DNA of 8,192 bases from Actinomycetota bacterium. GTDB taxonomy: Bacteria; Actinomycetota; Actinomycetes; S36-B12. Each line of letters begins with the position of its first letter. Within the stretch, counting starts at the first letter, position 1. The stretch spans positions 1-8,192 of the forward strand of contig JAQCBM010000078.1 in the NCBI GenBank assembly GCA_027729865.1, given 5' to 3'. The translations under genes were made by a program, and so were the position numbers. The notes beneath the pieces are model-generated. The model was not told the origin of the DNA. It ran no database searches and saw only the letters and a list, made by a program, of their open reading frames with translations. Positions 1 to 6,366 of the stretch are shown piece by piece.

Positions 1-719
1 ACGTTCACCGGCACCGGCCGTGTCCGGCCCCGTGCGAATTTGCGGTGATACTCACCGAGTCGGCTGTGGCACAGACCGACGGGGTTCTCGATCTGGCGGG
101 GGAGTTCGTCGAGGACATAGTCGATGACGAACCGGGCCTCGACCTCGACGTCGGCTGCGCTGCTGAGGATCGAGGAGATCTGCCCCCGGATTCGTGCGAA
201 CGCCGCGTCGTCGTTGACGTCGCCTCCGAGCGCAGTGACGAGCCCGGTCGCCGTTTGGTGTGCGACGGCAAATGCATCGGGGCTGGTGCTGGCATCCCGA
301 TGACGCCTTGTGGCCAGCTTGATGATCGTCGGTTCGCAGGATGCGGGAAGCAGAGCCTGGAACAGGTTGGTTTCTCCCTTGCGTTCCTGGATGTGGAGCC
401 ATCCGTACTGCTCGAGCTCCTTGAGTGCGGTACGCGCCGTGTTCACGCAGACGTGCATGGCCGAGGCGATGGTCGAGACCTTCGGATGAGCCTCGCCGTA
501 GGCGTTGAAGTTGCGCATGGCGATCGTCATCGCCGCGTGATGCATGCGTGCCGATGGCGCAGGGTCGGCCGAGATGATGTCGGCCCACCGCCACCGGTAC
601 TCCTTGAGTGTGAAGTGCTCGAGGTACACCGGCGGCAGCACCATGCGCAGCAGGGCGGCCTTGCTGGAGCGGTCGAGTTCCTCGGCGACAGTGTTCGTGG
701 GGGTGGTCGGCTTTGTCAT
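1..719 (-). CDS. Winged helix-turn-helix protein, replication-initiator or regulator type (3' end beyond window)
   Basis: Reading the minus strand from the ATG at 719 gives 239 codons with no stop before the left edge, so the gene is partial. Residues about 55-125 read as a winged helix: a helical stretch, then HPKVSTIASAMHVCVNTARTAL (a typical helix-turn-helix in which recognition is by the VNTARTALKEL helix), followed by the QYGWLHIQERKG wing. This layout is common in plasmid and phage replication or regulatory proteins of the HTH_36-like kind. The rest (about 140-239) is mostly helical and not recognised. Base use is typical of a real gene in this frame, while the other two minus frames and the plus frame are Arg-rich shadows. 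The start is uncertain: GTG codons two and four codons upstream (725 and 731) are in frame, and no clear Shine-Dalgarno is present. It diverges from the gene at 990, and a repeat array lies about 55-95 bases upstream. DNA binding is well supported; a role in replication is inference. Confidence 0.75.
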   Translation of the reverse strand, partial: MTKPTTPTNTVAEELDRSSKAALLRMVLPPVYLEHFTLKEYRWRWADIISADPAPSARMHHAAMTIAMRNFNAYGEAHPKVSTIASAMHVCVNTARTALKELEQYGWLHIQERKGETNLFQALLPASCEPTIIKLATRRHRDASTSPDAFAVAHQTATGLVTALGGDVNDDAAFARIRGQISSILSSAADVEVEARFVIDYVLDELPRQIENPVGLCHSRLGEYHRKFARGRTRPVPVN

Positions 720-773
720 GGCCCCCACGGTCACGACGCGCGCCGTACCGGCAAGGAGGTGGGTTGACGAGAT

Positions 774-813
774 GGTTGTCCCGGTCTGTCCGTGGTTTGT
801 TCATGGTTGTTCG
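774..813 (-). repeat. Tandem degenerate 10-11 bp repeats (iteron-like) upstream of the HTH gene
   Basis: Read on the minus strand from 813 to 774, four consecutive units follow each other: GAACAACCAT, GAACAAACCAC, GGACAGACCG (preceded by C), and GGACAACC. The consensus is roughly GRACARACCR. The spacing equals about one helical turn, so bound proteins would sit on one face of the DNA. The array lies 55-95 bases upstream of the ATG of the helix-turn-helix gene. It could be an iteron-type origin, an autoregulatory operator, or chance. The units are shorter than classical plasmid iterons. Confidence 0.4.
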
Positions 814-874
814 GGTTCAAGCTGGAGAGCCGACGGAACGGCGGTTCACAGTCCTCCCATGGAACCCGTGATGA

Positions 875-918
875 GGGGGGTGCAAGAACTGCACCCACCC
901 CCGCGCCATCGACGGGGG
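875..918 (+). promoter_or_regulatory. Two alternative G/C-rich hairpins
   Basis: Hairpin A pairs GGGTGCA (878-884) with TGCACCC (890-896) around the loop AGAAC, and can be extended by three more G-C pairs with a bulged A at 897. Hairpin B pairs CCCCCG (898-903) with CGGGGG (913-918). The C run at 898-900 is used by both, so the extended forms exclude each other. There is no U tract, so this is not a plain intrinsic terminator. It lies between the divergent genes, upstream of the possible GTG at 921 and the preferred GTG at 990. A transcript leader or a DNA-level recognition site are both possible. Confidence 0.4.
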
Positions 919-935
919 CCGTGAACCGAGTGCCG

Positions 936-991
936 ACGTTTCCGCGACGAGGCCGCTTTCTCGCCTGTTGTGGCCGTCTTCGCGGAAACGT
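936..991. repeat. Perfect 12-bp inverted repeat overlapping a start codon
   Basis: ACGTTTCCGCGA at 936-947 is exactly repeated in inverse as TCGCGGAAACGT at 980-991, separated by 32 bases. The pairing continues inward with a mismatch, two more pairs and a possible GGCC/GGCC pairing. The right arm contains the first two bases of the GTG at 990-992 and all of its nearby upstream sequence. As RNA it would bury that start; as DNA it could be an operator or a processing site such as an origin-of-transfer stem. Confidence 0.55.
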
Positions 992-1487
992 GACGCGCTC
1001 GAAAACCGCCATCTACCTGGGGTTGGTGGGGAGTGCCGTGCTGGCAACCGGCGTCACGCTGCACTGCGTGACCAAGAGAGAGGAGAACACCACACCCCCC
1101 GACGAGCCGTGCGCCCTCAAGAACCCGTTCACCGGCCAGTTCTGGGTGTTCTGCGATCTCGACTGCCTCGCCGAACTCACCAGCGCCGTCATGCCCGACG
1201 CCCCGACCCGACGCTGGATCAGGCCCGTCCCAGACACCGGCACGTGTTTGCACTGCGGCTGGTGCGGCACCCTCGTGCAGCAACCCGAACGGTGTGCGCT
1301 CCACGACCAGGCCTGCCCAGCCGACCGGTGGGATCTCACGCTCCAAGGTCTCGCCGCCACCGCCTCGATCGCCGGACACCTGCCCGACTTCATGACCGAT
1401 GCGATCCTCGCCGCCCTCGAACACGTCGGCCGGCGCCACCCCGAGATCGATGGTCGAGACCTTCTGAGGTGGGTGCTCGACCACTGA
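990..1487 (+). CDS. Cys-rich membrane-anchored protein of unknown function
   Basis: This gene codes for 165 residues from the GTG at 990; I do not recognise the family. Residues about 7-25 form a hydrophobic segment after a short basic N-terminus (TRSK), which suggests a membrane anchor or uncleaved signal. The rest carries many cysteines (about positions 26, 41, 55, 59, 86, 89, 92, 102, 109). The cluster CLHCGWC at 86-92, followed by C102 and C109, looks like a zinc-binding knuckle or a set of disulfides. The C-terminal 50 residues look helical, with LPDFMTDAILAALEHV. An in-frame GTG at 921 would add 23 residues (Pro/Arg/Cys-rich, less gene-like), so the start is uncertain; neither has a strong Shine-Dalgarno. 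The stop shares one base with the ATG of the metalloprotease gene, so the two are probably cotranscribed and translationally coupled. A partner or substrate role for the protease is inference only. Confidence 0.65.
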   Translation: MTRSKTAIYLGLVGSAVLATGVTLHCVTKREENTTPPDEPCALKNPFTGQFWVFCDLDCLAELTSAVMPDAPTRRWIRPVPDTGTCLHCGWCGTLVQQPERCALHDQACPADRWDLTLQGLAATASIAGHLPDFMTDAILAALEHVGRRHPEIDGRDLLRWVLDH

Positions 1488-2206
1488 TGCGCCGCCCCAT
1501 CCCGACCGTCGTCGACGACGTGCTCGTGGGTCTGGGTTTGGTGCTGCTCTCGATCGCCGGTGCGCTGTGGGTATCCCCACCCGGACCGGTGCCGACCGCG
1601 TCGGCCAACGCCCCAACCGGTGACGGCGGCTGGAAGCCGCTCATCGACGGAGACCCGCCGATCGCCTGGCCCTGCAACGCCGACCTCGACGTCGCCATCA
1701 ACCTCGCCCGAGTCCCTGAGGCGCAGCGGCTCCAGCTCGTCGATGACATCGACGCCAGCCTCGAACACATCACCGCTGGATCGCCGTACCGACTGCGGCG
1801 CACCTACGACCTGGCTGTCATCCCGACCGAGGACACGCTCGCCGACGTCGCCGCAGCGGCGGGAGCCGAGATCGTGATCGCCGTCGACGACCTCACCCAG
1901 CCCGACGCCACCGACCTACTGTCACCTGGCGCCTACGGCACTGGTGGCCTCTACTACCGAGGCCCGCACGCCTACGCCGGCTGGGTCCTCCTCGACGTAA
2001 GCGCTCTCGCCGGACTCACCCCAGGTTCCGGGCCACGATCACACCAGGCGCTCATCATCCACGAACTCCTCCACGCACTCGGCGTCGGCCACACCCAGCA
2101 CCCGACCTCGATCATGCAACCAGCACTACAGAGCAACACGGGTCTTCTGGCAGACGTCGACATCGCCGCTCTCGCTCGCCTGAATTTGCTTGTTTGTCAG
2201 AAGTGA
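1487..2206 (+). CDS. Exported matrixin-like zinc metalloprotease
   Basis: This gene codes for 239 residues. The N-terminus is basic (MRRP), followed by a hydrophobic helix at about 11-28 and a possible signal peptidase site after TASA (residue 40), so the protein is exported or anchored. The catalytic motif is HELLHALGVGH at 192-202: three zinc-binding histidines and the general base E193. It is followed eight residues later by a Met-turn (M210, in PTSIMQP). This extended HExxHxxGxxH plus Met-turn defines metzincins, and the short spacing fits the matrixin branch. Upstream, WPCNADL (about 61-67) resembles the start of actinobacterial matrixin-like domains; C63 and C237 could form a disulfide closing the domain. 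A peptidase role outside the membrane follows from the family; the substrate is unknown. The ATG overlaps the previous stop by one base. No pro-domain with a cysteine switch is evident, so control of activity may be by expression or a partner. Confidence 0.85.
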   Translation: MRRPIPTVVDDVLVGLGLVLLSIAGALWVSPPGPVPTASANAPTGDGGWKPLIDGDPPIAWPCNADLDVAINLARVPEAQRLQLVDDIDASLEHITAGSPYRLRRTYDLAVIPTEDTLADVAAAAGAEIVIAVDDLTQPDATDLLSPGAYGTGGLYYRGPHAYAGWVLLDVSALAGLTPGSGPRSHQALIIHELLHALGVGHTQHPTSIMQPALQSNTGLLADVDIAALARLNLLVCQK

Positions 2207-2253
2207 ACAGTGGTGCTGAAGATGGTCTAATTGATATCTCGACGCTGTAGGGC
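2207..2253. other. Convergent intergenic gap
   Basis: These 47 bases separate the ends of the metalloprotease gene and the convergent endonuclease gene. They are visibly more A/T-rich than the surroundings. I found no stable hairpin or T tract, so no terminator is called for either strand. Confidence 0.5.
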
Positions 2254-3945
2254 TCAGGCGACCAGTGCAGCAGTGGCACCCTCGAAGATGGAGTCGATTG
2301 CCTTCTCCCACTTCGACGGCGACTCGTGCTTCGCTGCTTCGTCAATCGCTTTCTCAACGACATCGAGCATGACTTCTGGCGTGGCTTTGTCGCCAAGAAA
2401 CATGGCAACGAACAGATCTCGAAACTGCTCAAGTTTGGCTGGCACGATGGACACCTCGACGGCGTCCCCGCCTTCAGGCGGATACCACTTGCGGGCCTTG
2501 AAGGTGTCGACGGTCGAAGGAGCAAGTTTCGGTGCGATGAACAGGCCGTATACCGGCTTCTTGGGATACTCCCTTTGTACCAAGTGCACATGGTGGCGTA
2601 CTGGCACCCCCTCCGTGCCTTCCTGACGGATGCTCGTACTCAGCGTGACCTCGACGACGAGCACGAACTTGTCGAACTCAAACACGAGGTCCGGTCCACC
2701 ACCCGGGGCGTGGCCGAGTGGCCGCATGTCCTGGTCGACCGCGAACTTGCGTGCCTCGAACGGGGCATTCGCCAGGGTGTTGATCGCAAGGAACGCCCGC
2801 CAGAGCGTCCATTCGAAGTAGGCCGGACCCTCGCTCGAGGGGATGATGATGTCGCTGCCGGCCACCGGCTTCTTGCCGTTGAGGAGCGCCAGGAACTCGG
2901 CGATCTCCTCCCAGGCGGTCCTCTGGTCTCGGTAGAACTGCATCTCGTCGTCCAGGGCCAGAGTGAGTTCGATGTCGTGTCGGAGGCGGCTGATGTCCGC
3001 GACCGCTGCTCCGGGTGCAGGTGCGGCCTTGACCTTGATGCCACGCTTCTCGGCTTCCTTCCGAACGTAACCCAGGGCCTTCTCGGCGCTTGCCTTGTTG
3101 TCGGTAGGCAATTCAGCGCCGTTTGTCAGCTGCACCCAGTAGGCAATGACGTTCTCCGGTGCTGTCGTCTGGCTGATCAAGCCGTCGATCAAGACGCCCT
3201 TCAGCGGCACCAATGAGATTCCTCTGCCGAAGGCGTGGAACAGTCCGGTTGCCTTGAGATAGCGAAGGTTCATGTCCATGTAGTCGCGATATGTGGAGGG
3301 ACTAACCGCGCCTTCAGCTTTGGCCTCTGCGATGATTGCGGCGTCGTCGAACTTCTTCTTGTTCGTCGCGGCCAGCCTCTTCTTGCGGTAGGCCACGATC
3401 TCCTTCACGATTGAGCCCACGGCGGTCGTGTCGTCGGTCGTTTGAACGAAGACTGCGAACTCCACAGCTGTGATGCCACTGCTTCCTGTGGTGGCCTCCA
3501 CCTCTCGGAGGACCCGGAGAACGTGTCGAAGCGGGGAGAAGTCTCCGGCGACCTTGTGTCTGTCTGAACTGACGTCCAGCCACAAACCTGCGAGGGCGCG
3601 GAGATAACACTCCTGCTGGGCCGGCCCGGACGCGGCCTCGATCAGGCGATGGCCGCTCGGCGTGATGTAGTCCATCTTGCCGACTTTGCTCTGGATCGCC
3701 GCTCCAACGTCGTCGTAGAGGAAACCCAAGCGGCACATCGCGGCGCGCCACTTCCGGCCGACTGAGTAGGTCTGATCCTCACCGAGCTCGACCACTCCTG
3801 CCTCGCCAAGAATGTCGCGCCAAGCCAAATCGCCGTCTTGTCCCCGAAGTGCCCCCTCGCGCCCCGAGTCCGTGAGGACCATCAGACCGTCGCGCAATCG
3901 CGTGGCGGACCGTACTGACGTGTTCCCGAACTGCCATGGCTTCAC
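2254..3945 (-). CDS. AlwI-family type II (type IIS-like) restriction endonuclease
   Basis: This gene codes for 563 residues from the GTG at 3945. The N-terminus KPWQFGNTSVRSATRLRDGL is the typical opening of the AlwI/BstNBI/MlyI/PleI family, whose members recognise short asymmetric sites (GGATC or GAGTC) and mostly cut outside them. The nuclease core is a PD-(D/E)XK variant: E378 (in AYFEWTLWRAF), P418-D419 (GGGPDLVFEF), E432 in VVEVTLS and E445. Here T434 stands where the usual lysine would be, as in this family. The N-terminal 300 residues would hold DNA recognition. An AGGAGGT Shine-Dalgarno at 3958-3952, six bases before the GTG, fixes the start and overlaps the stop of the upstream methyltransferase, so the genes form one operon with R last. 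The length suits an intact enzyme, and all four acidic residues are present. The exact recognition site cannot be read from sequence. Third-position GC is lower than in the flanking genes, which suggests transfer as a unit. Confidence 0.88.
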   Translation of the reverse strand: MKPWQFGNTSVRSATRLRDGLMVLTDSGREGALRGQDGDLAWRDILGEAGVVELGEDQTYSVGRKWRAAMCRLGFLYDDVGAAIQSKVGKMDYITPSGHRLIEAASGPAQQECYLRALAGLWLDVSSDRHKVAGDFSPLRHVLRVLREVEATTGSSGITAVEFAVFVQTTDDTTAVGSIVKEIVAYRKKRLAATNKKKFDDAAIIAEAKAEGAVSPSTYRDYMDMNLRYLKATGLFHAFGRGISLVPLKGVLIDGLISQTTAPENVIAYWVQLTNGAELPTDNKASAEKALGYVRKEAEKRGIKVKAAPAPGAAVADISRLRHDIELTLALDDEMQFYRDQRTAWEEIAEFLALLNGKKPVAGSDIIIPSSEGPAYFEWTLWRAFLAINTLANAPFEARKFAVDQDMRPLGHAPGGGPDLVFEFDKFVLVVEVTLSTSIRQEGTEGVPVRHHVHLVQREYPKKPVYGLFIAPKLAPSTVDTFKARKWYPPEGGDAVEVSIVPAKLEQFRDLFVAMFLGDKATPEVMLDVVEKAIDEAAKHESPSKWEKAIDSIFEGATAALVA

Positions 3946-3951
3946 CCGCCG

Positions 3952-3958
3952 ACCTCCT
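3952..3958 (-). promoter_or_regulatory. Shine-Dalgarno of the endonuclease gene
   Basis: AGGAGGT on the minus strand lies six bases before the GTG at 3945 and overlaps the last base of the upstream stop codon (TGA at 3960-3958). It is the strongest ribosome site in the operon and decides the GTG start. Confidence 0.75.
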
Positions 3959-5010
3959 CAATAGCCAACGAAGAGATACTCGCGCACGGCGTTGTTGTTG
4001 TCGTTCACCTTGTGGCCCTGGTTCCCGAATGAGTAGCGATGCTCAACGGGGACAACGTCCACCTCGGTCTTGTATCGACGCATGAGGTCGATGATCTCGT
4101 CCATCGTGGGAAGGCCGTTCGACGCGTAGGAGACCATCAGGATGTTCTTCCGGAACTTCTTGAACAGTGAGTCGAAGGCCTCGTACGCCCCATTGCGGCT
4201 GGAGAACGGCGTTGCGTAACTGGCGAACTTCTTGGTCTTCGTGTGGTCCTGGATCTCTACCCCATCCCACCCACGAGCGATCCCTTCGATGAAGTGATAC
4301 CGGCGGACGTACTCGTTGTCCGAGAGCGGGGAGTAGTAAGGCGGATCCATATAGACCAAAGCGTTCTTTGGTGTTGCGACCTGCAATGCGTCGCCGCAGA
4401 TCGCGACGTTGCGCTTCCCATTGCTGAAGATCGCATCGTTGATCACAGCGACTGCCAGTCGGAAGTGCTCGTCGAGCGATAGCTGTAGATCGCGCCTGCC
4501 GTCGTCGTAGCGGAGGCCGACGTAAGTGAAAATGCCACGGGCGCGCTTCTTGGTGCATGCCCGCATCAGCGCTGCCGTTGCGATCGCACGGTCATAGGTG
4601 TTGCTGAGCGCGTTGATGTTCGATCGAACTCTGTCAATGAGGCGGTTCTCGTCATCGGTGAAGTAGAGGCCCGAAAATGTCTCCTCGACAAAACGGTCCG
4701 ACTTCCCGGTGTCGTGAAGGAGTCGCTCTACCGTGGAGCTGGGTAGGCGCCGCCGATTGTTCTCCACCATCGCCTTGGTGTACTGCCATGACATGTGCAT
4801 GTGATCGTTCGAGATGACCCGAGCACCGTTCACCTTGAACATGTATGACACCACACCACTTCCGGCGAACAGGTCGATCGCTGTGTCGTACTGGAACTGG
4901 CTTGCGACCGCCCAAATGTCGTCAAGGAGCTTTCGCTTCGAGCCCATGAAGCGGGTCGAAGGGTAGAGATCCCGTTGTTCGAGCCTGGCTCGATTCTCCG
5001 CGATACTCAT
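3958..5010 (-). CDS. DNA adenine-N6 methyltransferase, D12 class (second modification enzyme)
   Basis: This gene codes for 350 residues from the ATG at 5010. It transfers methyl from S-adenosylmethionine to adenine in the site of the cognate endonuclease. Motifs: RFMGSKRKLLDDI (20-32) at the N-terminus, the SAM-binding motif I DLFAGSG (46-52), and the catalytic motif IV DPPY (222-225) followed by YSPLSDNEYVRRYHF. The order (I before IV) is that of the alpha/D12 class. The target-recognition region is probably between about 75 and 200 plus the segment after motif IV. The ATG overlaps the stop of the upstream methyltransferase as ATGA, and GAAGGG lies nine bases before it. A TTG seven codons further upstream is possible but would overlap more. 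Together with the upstream enzyme it forms the pair expected for an asymmetric site, one enzyme per strand; which strand each modifies is not visible. Confidence 0.9.
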   Translation of the reverse strand: MSIAENRARLEQRDLYPSTRFMGSKRKLLDDIWAVASQFQYDTAIDLFAGSGVVSYMFKVNGARVISNDHMHMSWQYTKAMVENNRRRLPSSTVERLLHDTGKSDRFVEETFSGLYFTDDENRLIDRVRSNINALSNTYDRAIATAALMRACTKKRARGIFTYVGLRYDDGRRDLQLSLDEHFRLAVAVINDAIFSNGKRNVAICGDALQVATPKNALVYMDPPYYSPLSDNEYVRRYHFIEGIARGWDGVEIQDHTKTKKFASYATPFSSRNGAYEAFDSLFKKFRKNILMVSYASNGLPTMDEIIDLMRRYKTEVDVVPVEHRYSFGNQGHKVNDNNNAVREYLFVGY

Positions 5011-5855
5011 GTGGACGCACCCTTCGTGCAAACCACTAACACGTCCTCGCCAGTCCGACCGTTGCCCTTCGAATTGATGAAGCGCTTCGTTGGAAGGACT
5101 TCGATGCGGAATCCCTTGTACAACTCATGCACGAGTGGATGGTTCGAGTTTGTGAGCAGAACATGGCATCCAAGATCGGCGAGGCGCCGCACCTCGATGG
5201 CCAGCTTGCGATGGTCATCCTCCGAGAACTGCTCCTTCGTGTAGCGCTTGAAGTCTGAGTAGACGCCGACCGGCACATAGGGCGGATCGAGAAACACGAG
5301 GTCCCCAGGCGATGCGTAGCGGCCGAGGACATCCAGGTAGTCCCCTTCGACGATCTCAGCTGAGCGGAGAACACCTGCGGCAGTTCTGAGTTGTGCGAGG
5401 TCAGGCAGCGACAACTTGGCATAGTGGCCGAAGGGAACGTTGAACTGCCCTTTGCGATTTACGCGGTACAGCCCGTTGAAGCAGGTTCGGTTGAGGAAGA
5501 GCATCCGCGCTGCCGCAGCTGACGCTGTCAGCGATGTCCAGTCGAGGGCTCGAACTTCGTAGAAGTACTCCTCGGTGTTCTCCATCACCTGCAGTGCTTC
5601 GAAGACAGCGTCCGGATCGTCGGCGACCGCCCGATACATGGCGATCAGTTCGCCGTTTGAGTCCGCGACCACTGCCGAGGATGGTCGTAGGTGGAAGTAG
5701 AACGCACCTCCACCGAGGAATGGCTCGATGTACCGGCCGTAAGTGTCCGGCGCCGCTGCTGTCAGCTGAGGCAACAACTGCGTCTTGCCACCCGCCCACT
5801 TCATCAGGGGCCGCGGACTTACATCCTGCGTTCTCGGGTTGGTAGTTGAACTCAC
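5007..5855 (-). CDS. Dam-like DNA adenine-N6 methyltransferase (first modification enzyme)
   Basis: This gene codes for 282 residues, close to the usual Dam/DpnM length. Motifs: MKWAGGKTQLLPQL (18-31, the N-terminal SAM-binding signature), EPFLGGGAFYF (44-54, motif I), NRTCFNGLYRVN (122-133), DPPYVPV (190-196, catalytic motif IV) and the C-terminal GRTGEDVLV. These place it with the Dam-type D12 methyltransferases, whose known targets are GATC or sites that contain it. It is the first gene of the R-M operon and is linked to the next gene by an ATGA overlap. The GTG at 5855 is used here; the only upstream signal is a weak AGG, and the ATG at residue 18, just before KWAGGK, is a possible alternative but would leave almost no N-terminus. 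If its site is GATC, a cognate GGATC site for the endonuclease would be natural. This is inference. Confidence 0.92.
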   Translation of the reverse strand: MSSTTNPRTQDVSPRPLMKWAGGKTQLLPQLTAAAPDTYGRYIEPFLGGGAFYFHLRPSSAVVADSNGELIAMYRAVADDPDAVFEALQVMENTEEYFYEVRALDWTSLTASAAAARMLFLNRTCFNGLYRVNRKGQFNVPFGHYAKLSLPDLAQLRTAAGVLRSAEIVEGDYLDVLGRYASPGDLVFLDPPYVPVGVYSDFKRYTKEQFSEDDHRKLAIEVRRLADLGCHVLLTNSNHPLVHELYKGFRIEVLPTKRFINSKGNGRTGEDVLVVCTKGAST

Positions 5856-6211
5856 CTGCCTGAAACTACCGAATGGGTGTCACAGGGATGGATACTGCTC
5901 CTGCATCGGAGCACGCTCGACCTGCTGACCCTCAATCAAGCGAGCTAACCACGCGAAGCTCTGTACACACGAAAGCCTCCAGGGACCACAGGACGGCTCA
6001 ACGAGTTCCTCGAGGGATCGACCTGTAGGCCCGACGTGGAAGCGCAATCGCGGTGTATCTCGGACAGGGACTTGAGATGAATAAGGGTCACCTCGGTTCG
6101 GCCGACTTGCGGTCTCCCGTGCATCCAACAGCAGAACCCCATGAGCACTCTGTATGGCTCTGTTGTGTCCTAACTCCCAAGGAGCAGCGCGGTCGCCCAA
6201 GGGTTCAGATA
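5856..6211. other. Stretch without a convincing gene; weak minus-strand ORF at 5880-6200
   Basis: A 106-codon ORF on the minus strand (6200 to 5880) ends 24 bases before the methyltransferase GTG. Its product is Arg/Pro/Ser-rich, its third positions are not clearly biased, its ATG has no good Shine-Dalgarno, and I recognise no domain. A second frame (6148-5945) is equally unconvincing. The stretch may hold the R-M operon promoter, a decayed gene, or a small unrecognised upstream protein. I found no tRNA, no controller (C) protein gene and no C-box. Confidence 0.35.
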
Positions 6212-6279
6212 TGACGGTCGCGTGACGGTTCCCATGTGTGACTGGATTCCTGTGTCCTGACCGCGTACCCCGTCACGGT
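6212..6279 (+). promoter_or_regulatory. TGACGGT repeats and 8-bp inverted repeat before the Gp88-like gene
   Basis: TGACGGT occurs at 6212-6218 and again at 6223-6229, exactly 11 bases apart; a related TCACGGT is at 6273-6279. CGTGACGG (6221-6228) is inverted as CCGTCACG (6270-6277). This looks like an operator region for the gene starting at 6371. No confident -35/-10 pair was found. Confidence 0.35.
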
Positions 6280-6291
6280 TTCCCTTGCCAG

Positions 6292-6366
6292 CCACCCCGG
6301 TTGGTGGGGGAGCCGCCGGAAGCGGCTCCCCCCGACAGGCCCTTCGGGGCCGGAAGGGAGACGGCC
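6292..6366 (+). promoter_or_regulatory. Structured mRNA leader with competing hairpins
   Basis: Four stems can be read. CCACC (6292-6296) pairs with GGTGG (6303-6307). GGGGGAGCCGC (6306-6316) pairs perfectly with GCGGCTCCCCC (6322-6332) around CGGAA. GGCCC (6338-6342) pairs with GGGCC (6347-6351) around a TTCG tetraloop. GGCCG (6348-6352) pairs with CGGCC (6362-6366). The first and second exclude each other, as do the third and fourth. The ribosome site GAAGGGAG (6353-6360) sits in the loop of the fourth stem, ten bases before the ATG at 6371. No U tract follows, so control of translation or RNA stability is more likely than termination. Confidence 0.55.

Noticed and set aside
45..804. Long ORFs on both strands (plus 45-767, minus 804-52) over the left end
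   Set aside because: Both are Arg/His/Gly-rich shadows. The third minus frame, open from 719 to the edge, has a recognisable winged helix and normal composition.
846..1768. Long minus-strand ORFs opposite the Cys-rich and metalloprotease genes
   Set aside because: Composition is that of antisense shadows in high-GC DNA; the plus strand holds clear motifs.
2326..3216. 296-codon plus-strand ORF opposite the endonuclease gene
   Set aside because: The minus strand gives an intact AlwI-family protein; the plus frame has no domain and no ribosome site.
5856..5885. A -35/-10 promoter directly upstream of the first methyltransferase
   Set aside because: GTGACA and TAGTTT occur on the minus strand, but their spacing is about half of what is needed.
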